From: Acidobacteriales bacterium 59-55
GTDB taxonomy: Bacteria > Acidobacteriota > Terriglobia > Terriglobales > Acidobacteriaceae
Length of the DNA: 64,000 nt
Direction: 5' to 3'
NCBI GenBank assembly: GCA_001897435.1
Contig: MKSV01000005.1
Location: 36,460 to 100,459, forward strand
The position numbers were made by a program, and so were the translations under genes. Below are positions 10,669-19,116 of this stretch, in pieces. Positions within the stretch are counted from its first letter, which is position 1; every line of letters begins with the position of its first letter. A model generated the notes under the pieces. That model worked only from the letters and a program-made list of their open reading frames with translations. It did no database searches and was not told the DNA's origin.

Positions 10669-10784
10669 GCTGTTTGGGCGAGATTCGCCAGGGAAGACGG
10701 AGTTTGTCGAGGACGTGACGTTCATTTTGCAAAGGCGGAAACGTCTAAGATGGACGGAGTTATCCTTCGGAGCTTTACCTATCT

Positions 10785-11984
10785 ATGACTGAGTTTGTGA
10801 TCAAGCTGGCAGATGAGCGGGGGCGGGTGCAGGAGCAGACTCATGCGGCGGCTACAGCGGAGGAGCTTCGCGCGCGGTTTACCCAGGCGGGATATTACGT
10901 CTATTCGGTGAAGGCGCGAGGCGCACTGGGGGGTGCGGGCAAGAAGAAGGTCAAGCTGGAGACGTTTCTTGTCTTCAACCAGCAGTTTTTGACGCTGATT
11001 CGAGCTGGATTGCCGATTCTGGGCTCGCTGGAGTTACTGGCGCGACGGCAGAAGGATCTTCAATTCCGCGCTCAACTTGAAGACGTCGCGGCGAGGGTAA
11101 AGACCGGAGAGTCGATCTCGCAGGCGTTCGAGGCGCAGGGCGGCTTTCCCATTGTCTATACAACGACTCTGCTGGCGGGGGAGCGGTCGGGAAACCTTGA
11201 AGAAGTTCTACAGCGCTTTCTCGACTTTCAGCGGGTATCACTCACCTTCCGCAAGAAGCTGAAGGCCAGCCTCATCTATCCGGCTTTGCTCGTTGTGATG
11301 GTTGTGGGGCTCCTGATTTTCCTGATTACCTTTGTCGTGCCACGGTTCGCGCAGCTCTATGAGCAGTTGGGAACACATCTGCCCTGGCTGACGATGTCCA
11401 TGCTCCAGATGGGGCAGTATGCGCAACACTATGGAATCTATGCGGCGGTGGTGATCGCGCTGGTAGTTTTTCTATTGTCGCGGTGGATGAAGACCGATGC
11501 CGGGGCCATGACCGTCGACCGGATCAGGATCGGCTTGCCCCTTTTTGGAGGAGTGTGGCAGAAGTACCAGGTGGGGCTGTTCAGCCGGACGCTTTCCACT
11601 CTGCTCACCGGCGGCCTTCCGCTGGTGCCGTCGCTGGAGACCGCGGCACGCTCCATCGATTCGCGGCAGATTGCGAACGCCGTCTACCGCTCGGTCGAAA
11701 CGGTCCGAGAGGGCAAGGGGCTGTCGGCCAGCTTGCAGGCTACAAAGGTGTTTCCCGAACTGGCCATCGAGATGATCGAGGTCGGCGAGTCGACCGGCGC
11801 CCTGCCGCAGATGTTGAACTCGGTCGCGGAGTTCTTCGAGGAAGATGTTCAGACCAACCTGACAGCGGCCATGAGCCTGATCGAACCGGCGATTCTGGTC
11901 GTCATGGGCGTGGTCGTGACAGGAATCCTCATTGCGCTCTACCTGCCGATCTTCAACCTGAGCGCAGGCGGGATGACCCATTAA
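10785..11984 (+). CDS. pilC: Type IV pilus/type II secretion inner-membrane protein PilC/GspF
   Basis: 399 residues. The N-terminal cytoplasmic region has the AxxxEELRARFTQAGYYVYSVK signature. Two tandem T2SF domains follow (about residues 65-185 and 270-390), each starting with a LxxGLPILxSLE-type motif (LIRAGLPILGSLELLARR; LLTGGLPLVPSLETAAR) and each ending in long hydrophobic segments. GESTGALPQML is the conserved glycine-rich motif of the second domain. This is the platform protein that couples the PilB ATPase to pilin assembly at the inner membrane. The rest of the pilus operon restarts at 13379, after an intervening toxin-antitoxin pair and an hdeD gene, so the locus looks split by insertion. 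Confidence 0.93.
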   Translation: MTEFVIKLADERGRVQEQTHAAATAEELRARFTQAGYYVYSVKARGALGGAGKKKVKLETFLVFNQQFLTLIRAGLPILGSLELLARRQKDLQFRAQLEDVAARVKTGESISQAFEAQGGFPIVYTTTLLAGERSGNLEEVLQRFLDFQRVSLTFRKKLKASLIYPALLVVMVVGLLIFLITFVVPRFAQLYEQLGTHLPWLTMSMLQMGQYAQHYGIYAAVVIALVVFLLSRWMKTDAGAMTVDRIRIGLPLFGGVWQKYQVGLFSRTLSTLLTGGLPLVPSLETAARSIDSRQIANAVYRSVETVREGKGLSASLQATKVFPELAIEMIEVGESTGALPQMLNSVAEFFEEDVQTNLTAAMSLIEPAILVVMGVVVTGILIALYLPIFNLSAGGMTH

Positions 11985-11992
11985 TTCTATTT

Positions 11993-12016
11993 TGACCATG
12001 GTATAATGACCATGGT
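11993..12016 (+). promoter_or_regulatory. Promoter/operator of the toxin-antitoxin pair
   Basis: TGACCATGGT occurs twice, at 11993-12002 and 12007-12016, overlapping both ends of a perfect TATAAT box at 12002-12007. Each copy contains the palindrome ACCATGGT. The antitoxin start is 12 bp downstream. This layout fits autorepression by a Phd/YefM-type antitoxin binding across the -10 element, which is how such pairs are usually controlled. No good -35 hexamer is visible. Confidence 0.7.
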
Positions 12017-12027
12017 GAGGTGACGCG

Positions 12028-12261
12028 ATGAAAACAATAGCTGCCGGAGTGTTCAAGGCGAAGTGTCTTGCCCTGATGGATGAAGTGCAGGCAAAACGGG
12101 AGACGGTTGTGATTACAAAGAAAGGCAAGCCGGTGGCACGGCTAGTGCCCATTGAGTTGAAGGAGAACCCCCTCGCGGCCTTCCATTTCGGCGATATAAA
12201 AGTGCTGGGAGATATTGTTTCTCCGGTTGTTCCGCTGGAAGATTGGGATGCTCTCAAGTGA
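12028..12261 (+). CDS. Phd/YefM-type antitoxin
   Basis: 77 residues. The N-terminal fold is AAGVFKAKCLALMDEVQAKRETVVITKKGKPVARLVP, the standard Phd/YefM DNA-binding and dimerisation unit with the ITKxGKPVA(R/K)LVP hallmark. The C-terminal half (PLAAFHFGDIKVLGDIVSP) is the usual region that wraps the toxin. The stop codon overlaps the GTG start of the PIN toxin by four bases, so the two are translationally coupled. It would bind its own promoter at the TGACCATGGT repeats just upstream. Confidence 0.88.
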   Translation: MKTIAAGVFKAKCLALMDEVQAKRETVVITKKGKPVARLVPIELKENPLAAFHFGDIKVLGDIVSPVVPLEDWDALK

Positions 12262-12650
12262 TCCTTGTTGATACTCATGTAGTGGTGTGGCTATCGGGAG
12301 AACAGAAGAGGCTGTCTCCCTTGGCTGTGGCTGCTATTGCCGAGGCCCGGGCGGATAGCGATGGAATTGCAATTTCTGATGTAACGCTATGGGAGCTTGC
12401 CATGCTGACAGCCCGGGGGCGGGTCGATCTTCCGGGTTCGCTGGAGGGATTCTTGAGGCATGTAGAAGCGAACTTCGTGGTGCTGCCGGTGAGCGGAAGG
12501 ATCGCTGAACGGGGAATTCAATTTACGGAAGCTTATCCGCGTGATCCAATGGACAGACTTATCGGCGCGACTGCACTAGTTGCGGGAATCTCTCTTGTGA
12601 CAGCAGATGAGAAGATTCACGCTTCAAAAGAAGTGCCAACCATCTGGTAG
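12258..12650 (+). CDS. vapC: VapC-like PIN-domain ribonuclease toxin
   Basis: 130 residues from the GTG at 12258, which overlaps the antitoxin stop (GTGA). Seen: the first PIN acidic motif ILVDTHVVVWL, a central DVTLWELAML with the second acidic residue, and the late YPRDPMDRLIGATAL motif containing the third and fourth acidic positions, then SLVTADEKI. PIN toxins cleave RNA, often tRNA, with a metal ion in the cytoplasm. The pair sits 44 bp after pilC on the same strand, interrupting the pilus gene cluster. The target RNA is unknown. Confidence 0.9.
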   Translation: MILVDTHVVVWLSGEQKRLSPLAVAAIAEARADSDGIAISDVTLWELAMLTARGRVDLPGSLEGFLRHVEANFVVLPVSGRIAERGIQFTEAYPRDPMDRLIGATALVAGISLVTADEKIHASKEVPTIW

Positions 12651-12667
12651 ATTCTGATAGATTTCCG

Positions 12668-13228
12668 CTAGGCGGCTTTGGCAAAGACCCTGCGGCAGGC
12701 CAGCGAGAACATGAGCCGCGAGATGCCGCTGAAGAGCATGCTGATGCCGACCAGCGTGCCGATGGCCCAGATGGTGCTGAAGGGCCACGTCCTCCAAATC
12801 ATGATCGCAAGGATTAGGGTGACGACTCCTTCAAGGATCATCCAGGCTCGGCCGCTCCGGGTGATCTGGAAGGCCAGGATGATCTCGATGACCCCCTCGA
12901 TAATGAGGTAGATAGCGAGAAAGAGCGTCAGGGACAGCAGCCCGGCCAGTGGATGCAGGACGAGGTAGCCGCCGGCGACAAGGTAGACGAGGCCGACAAG
13001 TATCTCCCACAGCACGGCGCCCGCGGTGTGTGACTTCCAGGCGAAGATGAAATGGGTGATGCCGCTGAGAACCAGCAGCCAGCCGATGTACAGCGTGACT
13101 CCAAGGCCCATGATGGGCGGCAGCAGCATCGCGAGAAGACCCGCGATGATCAAAAAAACGCTGAGCGTAATGGACCAGCCGATGGATTTGCGTGGAATTG
13201 AGGAGCAACGGGTGGCGAGATCATTCAT
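12668..13228 (-). CDS. HdeD-family membrane protein
   Basis: 186 residues from the ATG at 13228, eight bases after GGAGG; the frame extends slightly further to 13243. Six hydrophobic segments are arranged as three repeats with the family motifs GLxxMLLPxxxxxxxTLYIGWLLVLSGITHFIFAW, GxxxxxxPLAGLLSLTLFLAIYLIIEGV and GILVGISMLFSGISRLM-like sequence. HdeD proteins are implicated in acid resistance at high cell density in Escherichia coli; the function elsewhere is not settled. It is convergent with the vapC toxin (18-bp gap) and divergent from pilB. Confidence 0.85.
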   Translation of the reverse strand: MNDLATRCSSIPRKSIGWSITLSVFLIIAGLLAMLLPPIMGLGVTLYIGWLLVLSGITHFIFAWKSHTAGAVLWEILVGLVYLVAGGYLVLHPLAGLLSLTLFLAIYLIIEGVIEIILAFQITRSGRAWMILEGVVTLILAIMIWRTWPFSTIWAIGTLVGISMLFSGISRLMFSLACRRVFAKAA

Positions 13229-13378
13229 GCAGAAGTCCTCCAACAGCCGTGGTAGTCAGGTCCGATATCAAGGGAGGAGAATACCACAGAAGATGCGGTT
13301 CCTAGATAATGGATACAGTGTAGGCCTTGGGTTGAAAGACGAGCAGTGACGGATGCCGAAAAAGGGAGTCTTACGAGT

Positions 13379-15013
13379 ATGGCAAATGCACCTTTGGCGA
13401 TACCCATCAACGAGTTGGGCGTGGATGAGGTGGAGCGCGCGCAGGGGCTGGCGCGGCGTTATCATGCGGAGTTTGTCGACCTGAAGAACTTCAGGATTCA
13501 GCATGAGCTTTTCAAGACCGTTCCCGTGGACATGATGTTCCGCTACAACTTCGTCCCGCTGGAGCAGAGGAACGGCAAGCTGGCGATTGCGGTCAGCGAT
13601 CCCTCGAAGCTGATGGTGCTCGACGAGATCTCGGGGCTGCTGGGGCAGCGGCTGGTCACGCGGGTGGCAACGCTCTCGCAGATTACAGAACTGCTGAAGA
13701 AGACCGAGCAATCGCAGCGCGTGCTCGACGAGGCCAGCGAGGGGCTGGCGTTCGATGTGCTGTCGAGCGAGGACAATGTCGATGAGAATATCTCCATCGA
13801 GCGTCTGACGAGCGAAGACGATATCTCGCCGATCATTCGTCTGGTGGATACGACGATCTTTACCGCGCTGGAGCGGCGCGCCTCTGACATCCATTTAGAG
13901 ACCTTCGACGATTCGCTGCTGGTGAAGTACCGCATCGACGGCGTCCTGCAACAGGCCATGGCTCCGATTGCAAGGGAGCACCATCAGACTATTCTTTCGC
14001 GTATCAAGGTCATGAGCGAGCTGGACATCGCCGAACGCCGCGTGCCCCAGGACGGACGTTTCCGTGTCCGCTATAAGGGCCGCCTCATCGACTTTCGTGT
14101 CTCGATCATGCCGACGGTGCATGGCGAAAATGCCGTGCTCCGGGTGCTCGACAAGGAATCGATGAGCGAGAAGTTCAAGAAGCTGTCGCTCGACGTAGTG
14201 GGCTTCGCGGACCGTGATCTTGAGCGGTTTCGCCGTTACATCAAGGAGCCCTACGGGATGGTGCTTGTGACCGGGCCGACCGGATCGGGCAAGACGACGA
14301 CGCTCTACGCCGCGTTGAACGAGATCAAGAGCGAAGAAGACAAGATCATCACCATCGAAGACCCGGTCGAGTATCAGATTCGCGGAATCACGCAGATTCC
14401 CGTGAATGAAAAGAAGGGGCTGACGTTTGCTCGCGGCCTGCGATCGATCCTGCGCCATGACCCGGACAAGATTCTGGTCGGCGAAATCCGCGATGCGGAG
14501 ACGGCGCAGATTGCCATCAACTCCGCTCTTACCGGACACCTGGTTTTTACAACGGTCCACGCCAACAATGTCGTCGATGTGCTGGGCCGCTTTCTTAATA
14601 TGGGCGTCGAGCCTTACAACTTCGTCTCCGCGTTGAACTGTATTCTGGCGCAGCGACTGGTGCGCCAGGTCTGCGAGTTCTGTGTGCGCGACGTTCATTA
14701 CACGGATGCCGACCTGCTGGCCAGCGGGCTGGAGCCGGAGGAATGGCGCGGATTTAATTTCCGCGAAGGCTCCGGCTGCATCGAGTGCGGCGGGACGGGA
14801 TATCGCGGGCGGTCGGCGATTCACGAGCTACTGGAATTGGATGACGAGATCCGTGAGATGCTGCTGGCCAAGAGGCCGGGCAGCGAGATTCGCAAAAAAG
14901 CTCGGGAAAAGGGGATGGCATTTCTGCGGGACTCGGCTTTGGAGCGCGTTCGAGCGGGTGTGACGACGCTGCGCGAGATCAATAAGGTTACGTTTATTGA
15001 GGCGGGACGTTAG
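13379..15013 (+). CDS. pilB: PilB/GspE-type assembly ATPase
   Basis: 544 residues from the ATG at 13379, with GGGAG at 13364-13368; a GTG at 13346 is also in frame. The N-terminal T2SSE_N domain (PVDMMFRYNFVPLEQRNGKLAIAVSDP) is followed by the ATPase core: Walker A GPTGSGKTTT (about residues 298-306), Asp box TIEDPVEYQI, Walker B KILVGEIRDAETA and His box HLVFTTVHANNVVD. The metal-binding tetracysteine motif is intact (CEFC, then CIECGGTGYRGR). It powers pilus extension or pseudopilus assembly. It begins a compact operon with pilM, pilN, pilO, a pilP-like gene and a pseudopilin. Confidence 0.94.
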   Translation: MANAPLAIPINELGVDEVERAQGLARRYHAEFVDLKNFRIQHELFKTVPVDMMFRYNFVPLEQRNGKLAIAVSDPSKLMVLDEISGLLGQRLVTRVATLSQITELLKKTEQSQRVLDEASEGLAFDVLSSEDNVDENISIERLTSEDDISPIIRLVDTTIFTALERRASDIHLETFDDSLLVKYRIDGVLQQAMAPIAREHHQTILSRIKVMSELDIAERRVPQDGRFRVRYKGRLIDFRVSIMPTVHGENAVLRVLDKESMSEKFKKLSLDVVGFADRDLERFRRYIKEPYGMVLVTGPTGSGKTTTLYAALNEIKSEEDKIITIEDPVEYQIRGITQIPVNEKKGLTFARGLRSILRHDPDKILVGEIRDAETAQIAINSALTGHLVFTTVHANNVVDVLGRFLNMGVEPYNFVSALNCILAQRLVRQVCEFCVRDVHYTDADLLASGLEPEEWRGFNFREGSGCIECGGTGYRGRSAIHELLELDDEIREMLLAKRPGSEIRKKAREKGMAFLRDSALERVRAGVTTLREINKVTFIEAGR

Positions 15014-15065
15014 GACCGGGAACTGCTTTAGTGGTTATGCGGTTTGGAAGGTAAGCTAGGACGGC

Positions 15066-16166
15066 ATGGAATTTTTACCGACAACGTTGGGCACGCGGCC
15101 TCGGCTCGCCATTGAGGTGAGGGCCGAGGGCGTGGTGGCTGCGCGCGCGGAGGATGCTGCTGCTCTGCTGACCGCCGTGGCCCGGGCCGATGTGGCAGCG
15201 GGTGCGGTAGCGCCGGGGTTGAAGGCAGGCAACATCGCAGATCATGGTGGTGTTGTGGCGGCGATTCGAGCCGCCCTGGACGAAATTGCTGGAAAAGGAC
15301 AGGACCGTAGCGGCGGTCGCGATGTCACTCTCATTGTTCCGGATGCGGCGGTGCGGGTTCTGTTGCTGGATTTTGACCAATTGCCATCGAAGATGACGGA
15401 GGCTTTGCCGGTAGTGCGGTTTCGTCTGAAGAAGCTGCTGCCATTCGATGCGGACACGGCGGCGGTGAGTTATCAGGTCATGGCCAGCGAACGGGGTTCG
15501 GTGCGAGTGCTGGCGATAGCGATGCCCAGGGATGTCCTCGATGAATATGAGGCAGTGGTGACGGCTGCCGGATATCTTCCGGGAGCCGTGCTGCCGAGTA
15601 CGCTGGCTGCGCTGGCTGGGTTGGACACGGCGGAGGCTCCCGCGCTGGTAGTCAACGCCGGTCTGGGCAGCGTGACCACGGCGATTGTGAAGGGCGGAGC
15701 ATTGCTGTTGCATCGGAGCCTGGATCTAAGTGCAAATTCGGAAGATATTGTAGTGGAGACGGTGGTGGTCGAAAATAATGCTCCGGACGCATCCTGGAGC
15801 GGGCAGGCTCCGGATGGCTATGATCGCTTTGATGCGGAAGCATCCATGCAAGCCTCGGTGGTGATGACGGCTGAGGCGCGAGAACTGGCTGCGGAGGCCA
15901 GTTTGCAGACCGAAAGCCGCGAAGTCGTTCAGGCCGTCAGCGTGGCAGCTGCCTACTTTGAGGACACGCTGCAAGCCTCGCCTGAGGCTCTGTTGGCAGC
16001 GGGAACCATGGGCGCGGAGAGGCTGGCTGGGCTGATGGCGGCGAACGGGCTGGACGGGTTGCATGTGCAGGAGATGGTGGATGTTGCGATGCTGGAGGCG
16101 GGCGCGGCGACGGCGCGCGTTCCCAGGAACTGGCTGGCCGGCGTGCGGGGAGCGTTGAAGAACTGA
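15066..16166 (+). CDS. pilM: PilM-like actin-fold pilus assembly protein
   Basis: 366 residues. The fold resembles PilM/GspL: an N-terminal strand region (PRLAIEVRAEGVVAARA), VTLIVPDAAVRVLLLDFDQLP, the VRFRLKKLLPFDADTAAVSYQ motif typical of PilM, then PALVVNAGLGSVTTAIVKGGALLLHRSLDL, the nucleotide-binding loop region. It ends one base into pilN (TGATG). PilM forms a cytoplasmic ring that binds the N-terminus of PilN and helps couple PilB to the inner-membrane platform. The sequence is very Ala/Val-rich and is diverged from proteobacterial PilM, so the symbol rests on fold, motifs and position. Confidence 0.78.
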   Translation: MEFLPTTLGTRPRLAIEVRAEGVVAARAEDAAALLTAVARADVAAGAVAPGLKAGNIADHGGVVAAIRAALDEIAGKGQDRSGGRDVTLIVPDAAVRVLLLDFDQLPSKMTEALPVVRFRLKKLLPFDADTAAVSYQVMASERGSVRVLAIAMPRDVLDEYEAVVTAAGYLPGAVLPSTLAALAGLDTAEAPALVVNAGLGSVTTAIVKGGALLLHRSLDLSANSEDIVVETVVVENNAPDASWSGQAPDGYDRFDAEASMQASVVMTAEARELAAEASLQTESREVVQAVSVAAAYFEDTLQASPEALLAAGTMGAERLAGLMAANGLDGLHVQEMVDVAMLEAGAATARVPRNWLAGVRGALKN

Positions 16167-16819
16167 TGCGGATCTCGGTCAATCTTGCGACAAAGCCTTT
16201 TGTTGAGCTGCGGCCATTGTTTGCCCGGTTGCGGCTGGCGATGATTGCCCTGGCCGTACTGGCGGTGGGGCTCGGCTTCTGGCTCCACGCGCTGAACGGG
16301 CAGGGCAGGGTTGCACAGGCGCAGATGGATGCGCTGAAGACGAAAACCCGCCACTTTCAGCAGGAGCGCCAGATGAACGAGGCGCGGATGCGGCAGCCGC
16401 AGAATATGGCGGTGCTGGAACGGTCGCAGTTTCTCAACGCGCTGTTTGCGCGTAAAAGCTTCAGTTGGACCGCTGTGATGATGGATCTTGAAAAGGTGCT
16501 TCCGGTTGGGGTGCAGGTGACGAGCATCGAGCCGGTGATTACCAAGAACGGCGATGTCAATATTCGGCTGCGAGTCAGCGGCGACCGCGACCGCGCGGTA
16601 CAACTGGTCAGGAATCTTGAGACCTCGCAGCGGTTCGTCTCTCCCCGGCTGGCCAACGAGGCGGCGCAGAAGCAGGGAAGCCAGGGCGGCAACGTGGTGC
16701 AGGCGGCGATGCCGGGAGCTGTGGAGTTCGACATTTTGAGCGGCTATAACCCGCTGCCGGAGTCCCCTTCCAAGGGTAAGGCTGCAACCGAGGCGACTGG
16801 CGCAGGAGACTCGCGATGA
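16166..16819 (+). CDS. pilN: PilN-like inner-membrane pilus assembly protein
   Basis: 217 residues. It starts MRISVNLATKPFVELRP, matching the conserved INLLP-type PilN N-terminus that docks on PilM, and then has one membrane helix (LAMIALAVLAVGLGFWLHAL). A coiled coil follows, then a ferredoxin-like periplasmic domain containing LFARKSFSWTAVMMDLEKVLPVGVQVTSIEP, the PilN hallmark. The start codon overlaps the pilM stop, and the stop overlaps the pilO start by four bases (ATGA). The C-terminal 35 residues are low-complexity. Confidence 0.85.
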   Translation: MRISVNLATKPFVELRPLFARLRLAMIALAVLAVGLGFWLHALNGQGRVAQAQMDALKTKTRHFQQERQMNEARMRQPQNMAVLERSQFLNALFARKSFSWTAVMMDLEKVLPVGVQVTSIEPVITKNGDVNIRLRVSGDRDRAVQLVRNLETSQRFVSPRLANEAAQKQGSQGGNVVQAAMPGAVEFDILSGYNPLPESPSKGKAATEATGAGDSR

Positions 16820-17493
16820 GGTTGATGAGTCGCAGGATGCTGCCCCCGAACGTTTCTGAGCGGACGCGCGATCTGTTGACGCGATTGAACCTCTACTATG
16901 CCGGGGTCGCCGCCTTGGCATTGGTGAATCTGTACTTGCTGATTCATATTGGTTTTGCGTGGCGAGCGGCAACCAATCAGAATGCGGCGGCGATGGAGCA
17001 GCAGACGGTCGTGATGAAGACGGCGGAGATCGCTACCCGGCCGTTGCAGGGGTTGGACTCGAAGCTGGCCAGGGCGACCGGGCAGTCGGACACTTTTTAC
17101 GAAGATCGGCTGCCCTATGCCGACTCCGATGTGGTCAGCGAACTTGGCGTACTGGCAAAGAAGCAGGGTGTGAAACTGATGCGGGTGCAGTATGTCGAGG
17201 CGCCCGTAATGGCCGACAGCGCGGGCGCGCTCACGGAGATCCGCATGGACGCGAGCCTCAGCGGCGACTATCGCCCGCTGATGCTCTTCATCAATGGATT
17301 GGAGCGGGACAAGATGTTCTTCCTTGTGCGCGGAGTGACGTTGACCGGCGAGCAGGGAGGCACCGTTGGCCTGCGGCTGGGGCTGGCGACGTATCTGCGA
17401 GCGCCGGTTGTGAAGGAGAAAGCTACCGTAGTGTCTTTACAGGACGGAGCACTCGATGGCGGTTCAGTCGCCGGCGGAGGTAGCTCGCGATGA
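16816..17493 (+). CDS. pilO: PilO-like inner-membrane pilus assembly protein
   Basis: 225 residues. One N-terminal membrane helix (YYAGVAALALVNLYLLIHIGFAW) is followed by a coiled coil and a ferredoxin-like periplasmic domain (VSELGVLAKKQGVKLMRVQYVE, SLSGDYRPLMLFINGLERDKMFFLVRGVTL) that matches the PilO type, where SxxGxYxxLxxFxxxLxxxxR is recurrent. PilO pairs with PilN in the periplasm to align the pilus machine. It overlaps pilN by four bases at its start and the pilP-like gene by four at its end. Confidence 0.83.
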   Translation: MRLMSRRMLPPNVSERTRDLLTRLNLYYAGVAALALVNLYLLIHIGFAWRAATNQNAAAMEQQTVVMKTAEIATRPLQGLDSKLARATGQSDTFYEDRLPYADSDVVSELGVLAKKQGVKLMRVQYVEAPVMADSAGALTEIRMDASLSGDYRPLMLFINGLERDKMFFLVRGVTLTGEQGGTVGLRLGLATYLRAPVVKEKATVVSLQDGALDGGSVAGGGSSR

Positions 17494-18086
17494 AGCTGGG
17501 AACCGAAGATAAGAAGAAGCTGGGGATTCTCGCCGTCGTCGGAGTGCTGGCGCTGGGCGCTGCGTTCTATATGTACAGCGAGCTTTCGTCGCCGGATATT
17601 CCGCCTCCGGTCGCCGCGACCGTGACCACAGTTCCGGCCAGGGTTCCCGCGAAGAACGGTGTGGCGAAGAATGTTGGGACGTCGGCGACGCACCTCGATC
17701 CCACGTTGCATATGAAGGCGATGCTGGTGACCGAGTCGCTTGTCTACTCTGGAAGCGGTCGAAATATATTCTCCGCCAGTTCGGCTCCGGTGGTCATTCC
17801 GCGTGCAATCGCCGCGGCACGTCCGAAAGGGCCTGTGGCTCCGGTGTTGACTGGCCCGGTCGGTCCGCCGCCGCTACCTCCCATCGATTTGAAGTTTTTT
17901 GGCACGGCGACGTCGGCCAATGGAGTGCGCAGGGCGTTTCTGCTGCACGGGGAGGACGTCTTCCTGGCTTCGCCGGGGGACATTGTGCAACGGCGTTATC
18001 AGGTTGGGACGATCTCGGCTAACTCCATCGTAATCAAGGATATGACCGACAACAATACGCAGACCCTGCCCTTGATCGTGAACTAA
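17490..18086 (+). CDS. PilP/GspC-like periplasmic protein
   Basis: 198 residues. It has a short cytoplasmic start, one membrane helix (LGILAVVGVLALGAAFYMYSEL), a long Pro/Ala-rich linker (about residues 35-125), and a C-terminal beta domain (LKFFGTATSANGVRRAFLLHGEDVFLASPGDIVQRRYQVGTI) that resembles the HR/PilP-type fold linking the inner-membrane platform to the secretin. The start overlaps pilO by four bases. Proteobacterial PilP is a lipoprotein and lacks this anchor type, so the assignment comes from fold and operon position. No secretin gene lies in this window. Confidence 0.6.
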   Translation: MKLGTEDKKKLGILAVVGVLALGAAFYMYSELSSPDIPPPVAATVTTVPARVPAKNGVAKNVGTSATHLDPTLHMKAMLVTESLVYSGSGRNIFSASSAPVVIPRAIAAARPKGPVAPVLTGPVGPPPLPPIDLKFFGTATSANGVRRAFLLHGEDVFLASPGDIVQRRYQVGTISANSIVIKDMTDNNTQTLPLIVN

Positions 18087-18099
18087 GTTACTGTGCCAG

Positions 18100-19089
18100 A
18101 TGTTTAACTCTGCTCCATCCCGCTTTCCCCACACCGCAGTTTGCAATTGTGAACTCGCACGCTCCGAGCAGTGCCCGGACCGTTCCGGCGAACAGGGCGT
18201 CATGCTGCTCGGGCTGGTAGTTGCGATCTTTCTGATTCTGCTGGCGTTGAGTGTGGCCGCGCCGCGAGTGGCGCATGAACTGCGGCGGGAGCAGGAGGTG
18301 GAGACGATTCACCGCGGCAATCAATACGTGCGGGCCATCCAGATGTATCACAAGAAGATCGGGAGCTATCCCGGCTCCATCGAGCAGTTGGAGAAGACCA
18401 ACAACCAACGCTTTCTGCGCCGGAAATACATCGATCCGATGACCGGAAAGGACGACTGGCGGTTGATCCATTTGGGCGAGGCGAAGACGACAGTGAAGGG
18501 ATTCTTCGGAGAACCATTGGCCGGCATCGCGAGCTCCGGGCTGGGCAGTGCAGCGGGAATGGCTTCATCTGGTGGAACGGGAACGCCGGTCGGCAGCTCG
18601 ACTCCGGCTTTTGGAAGTCCATCGAGCGGTGCGGGCTCGTCCCTTGGCTCTCCGCTGGGAAGCTCTGGTCTGGGTAGCAGCGGCCTGAGTAGCGGATTGG
18701 GTAGCAGCAACAGTTCCACCTCCTCCAATTCGAGTCGAAGCGCAGGCCAATCGTCGAATGGGTCGGATAGCCTGACCGGTAACGGCGGACCCTTTATCGG
18801 CGTAGGGCTGGTAAAGGATGGGAACTCGATTACGGTGCTGAACGAGCAGACAACCTACGTGACCTGGGAGTTTCTCTACGATCCTCGCATCGAGCAGATG
18901 AAGGCGAAGGTGAGTATCTTCGGCGGCGGTCCGGCATCGACCAGCGCTTCGAGCCTGGGGTCGGCTGCCGGCTCCAAGTCTGACTTTGGCTTCAATTCCG
19001 GATCGAGCCTGGGTACGGGGAACCAGCCTTCCAAGGGAGGCTTCGGGGGTGGAACCGGCTCGACTCCGACACCGAGTGCTCCACAGTAA
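18100..19089 (+). CDS. Type IV pilin-like pseudopilin with Ser/Gly-rich insert
   Basis: 329 residues. A 33-residue leader ends in EQG and is followed by VMLLGLVVAIFLILLALSVAAPRVAHEL, a prepilin-type hydrophobic helix, so cleavage by prepilin peptidase after Gly is likely. The mature protein lacks the usual Glu at +5, a trait of some minor pseudopilins. The globular part has the GspG-like YHKKIGSYPGSIEQLEKTNNQRFLRRKYIDPMTGKDDW segment. A Ser/Gly-rich stretch follows (about residues 145-235), then a short beta region and another Ser/Gly-rich tail. It closes the pilB operon, 13 bp after the pilP-like gene. The long low-complexity insert is unusual for the family. Confidence 0.8.
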   Translation: MFNSAPSRFPHTAVCNCELARSEQCPDRSGEQGVMLLGLVVAIFLILLALSVAAPRVAHELRREQEVETIHRGNQYVRAIQMYHKKIGSYPGSIEQLEKTNNQRFLRRKYIDPMTGKDDWRLIHLGEAKTTVKGFFGEPLAGIASSGLGSAAGMASSGGTGTPVGSSTPAFGSPSSGAGSSLGSPLGSSGLGSSGLSSGLGSSNSSTSSNSSRSAGQSSNGSDSLTGNGGPFIGVGLVKDGNSITVLNEQTTYVTWEFLYDPRIEQMKAKVSIFGGGPASTSASSLGSAAGSKSDFGFNSGSSLGTGNQPSKGGFGGGTGSTPTPSAPQ

Positions 19090-19116
19090 AAATTGAGTGC
19101 TGCGTACCCAAACGTA

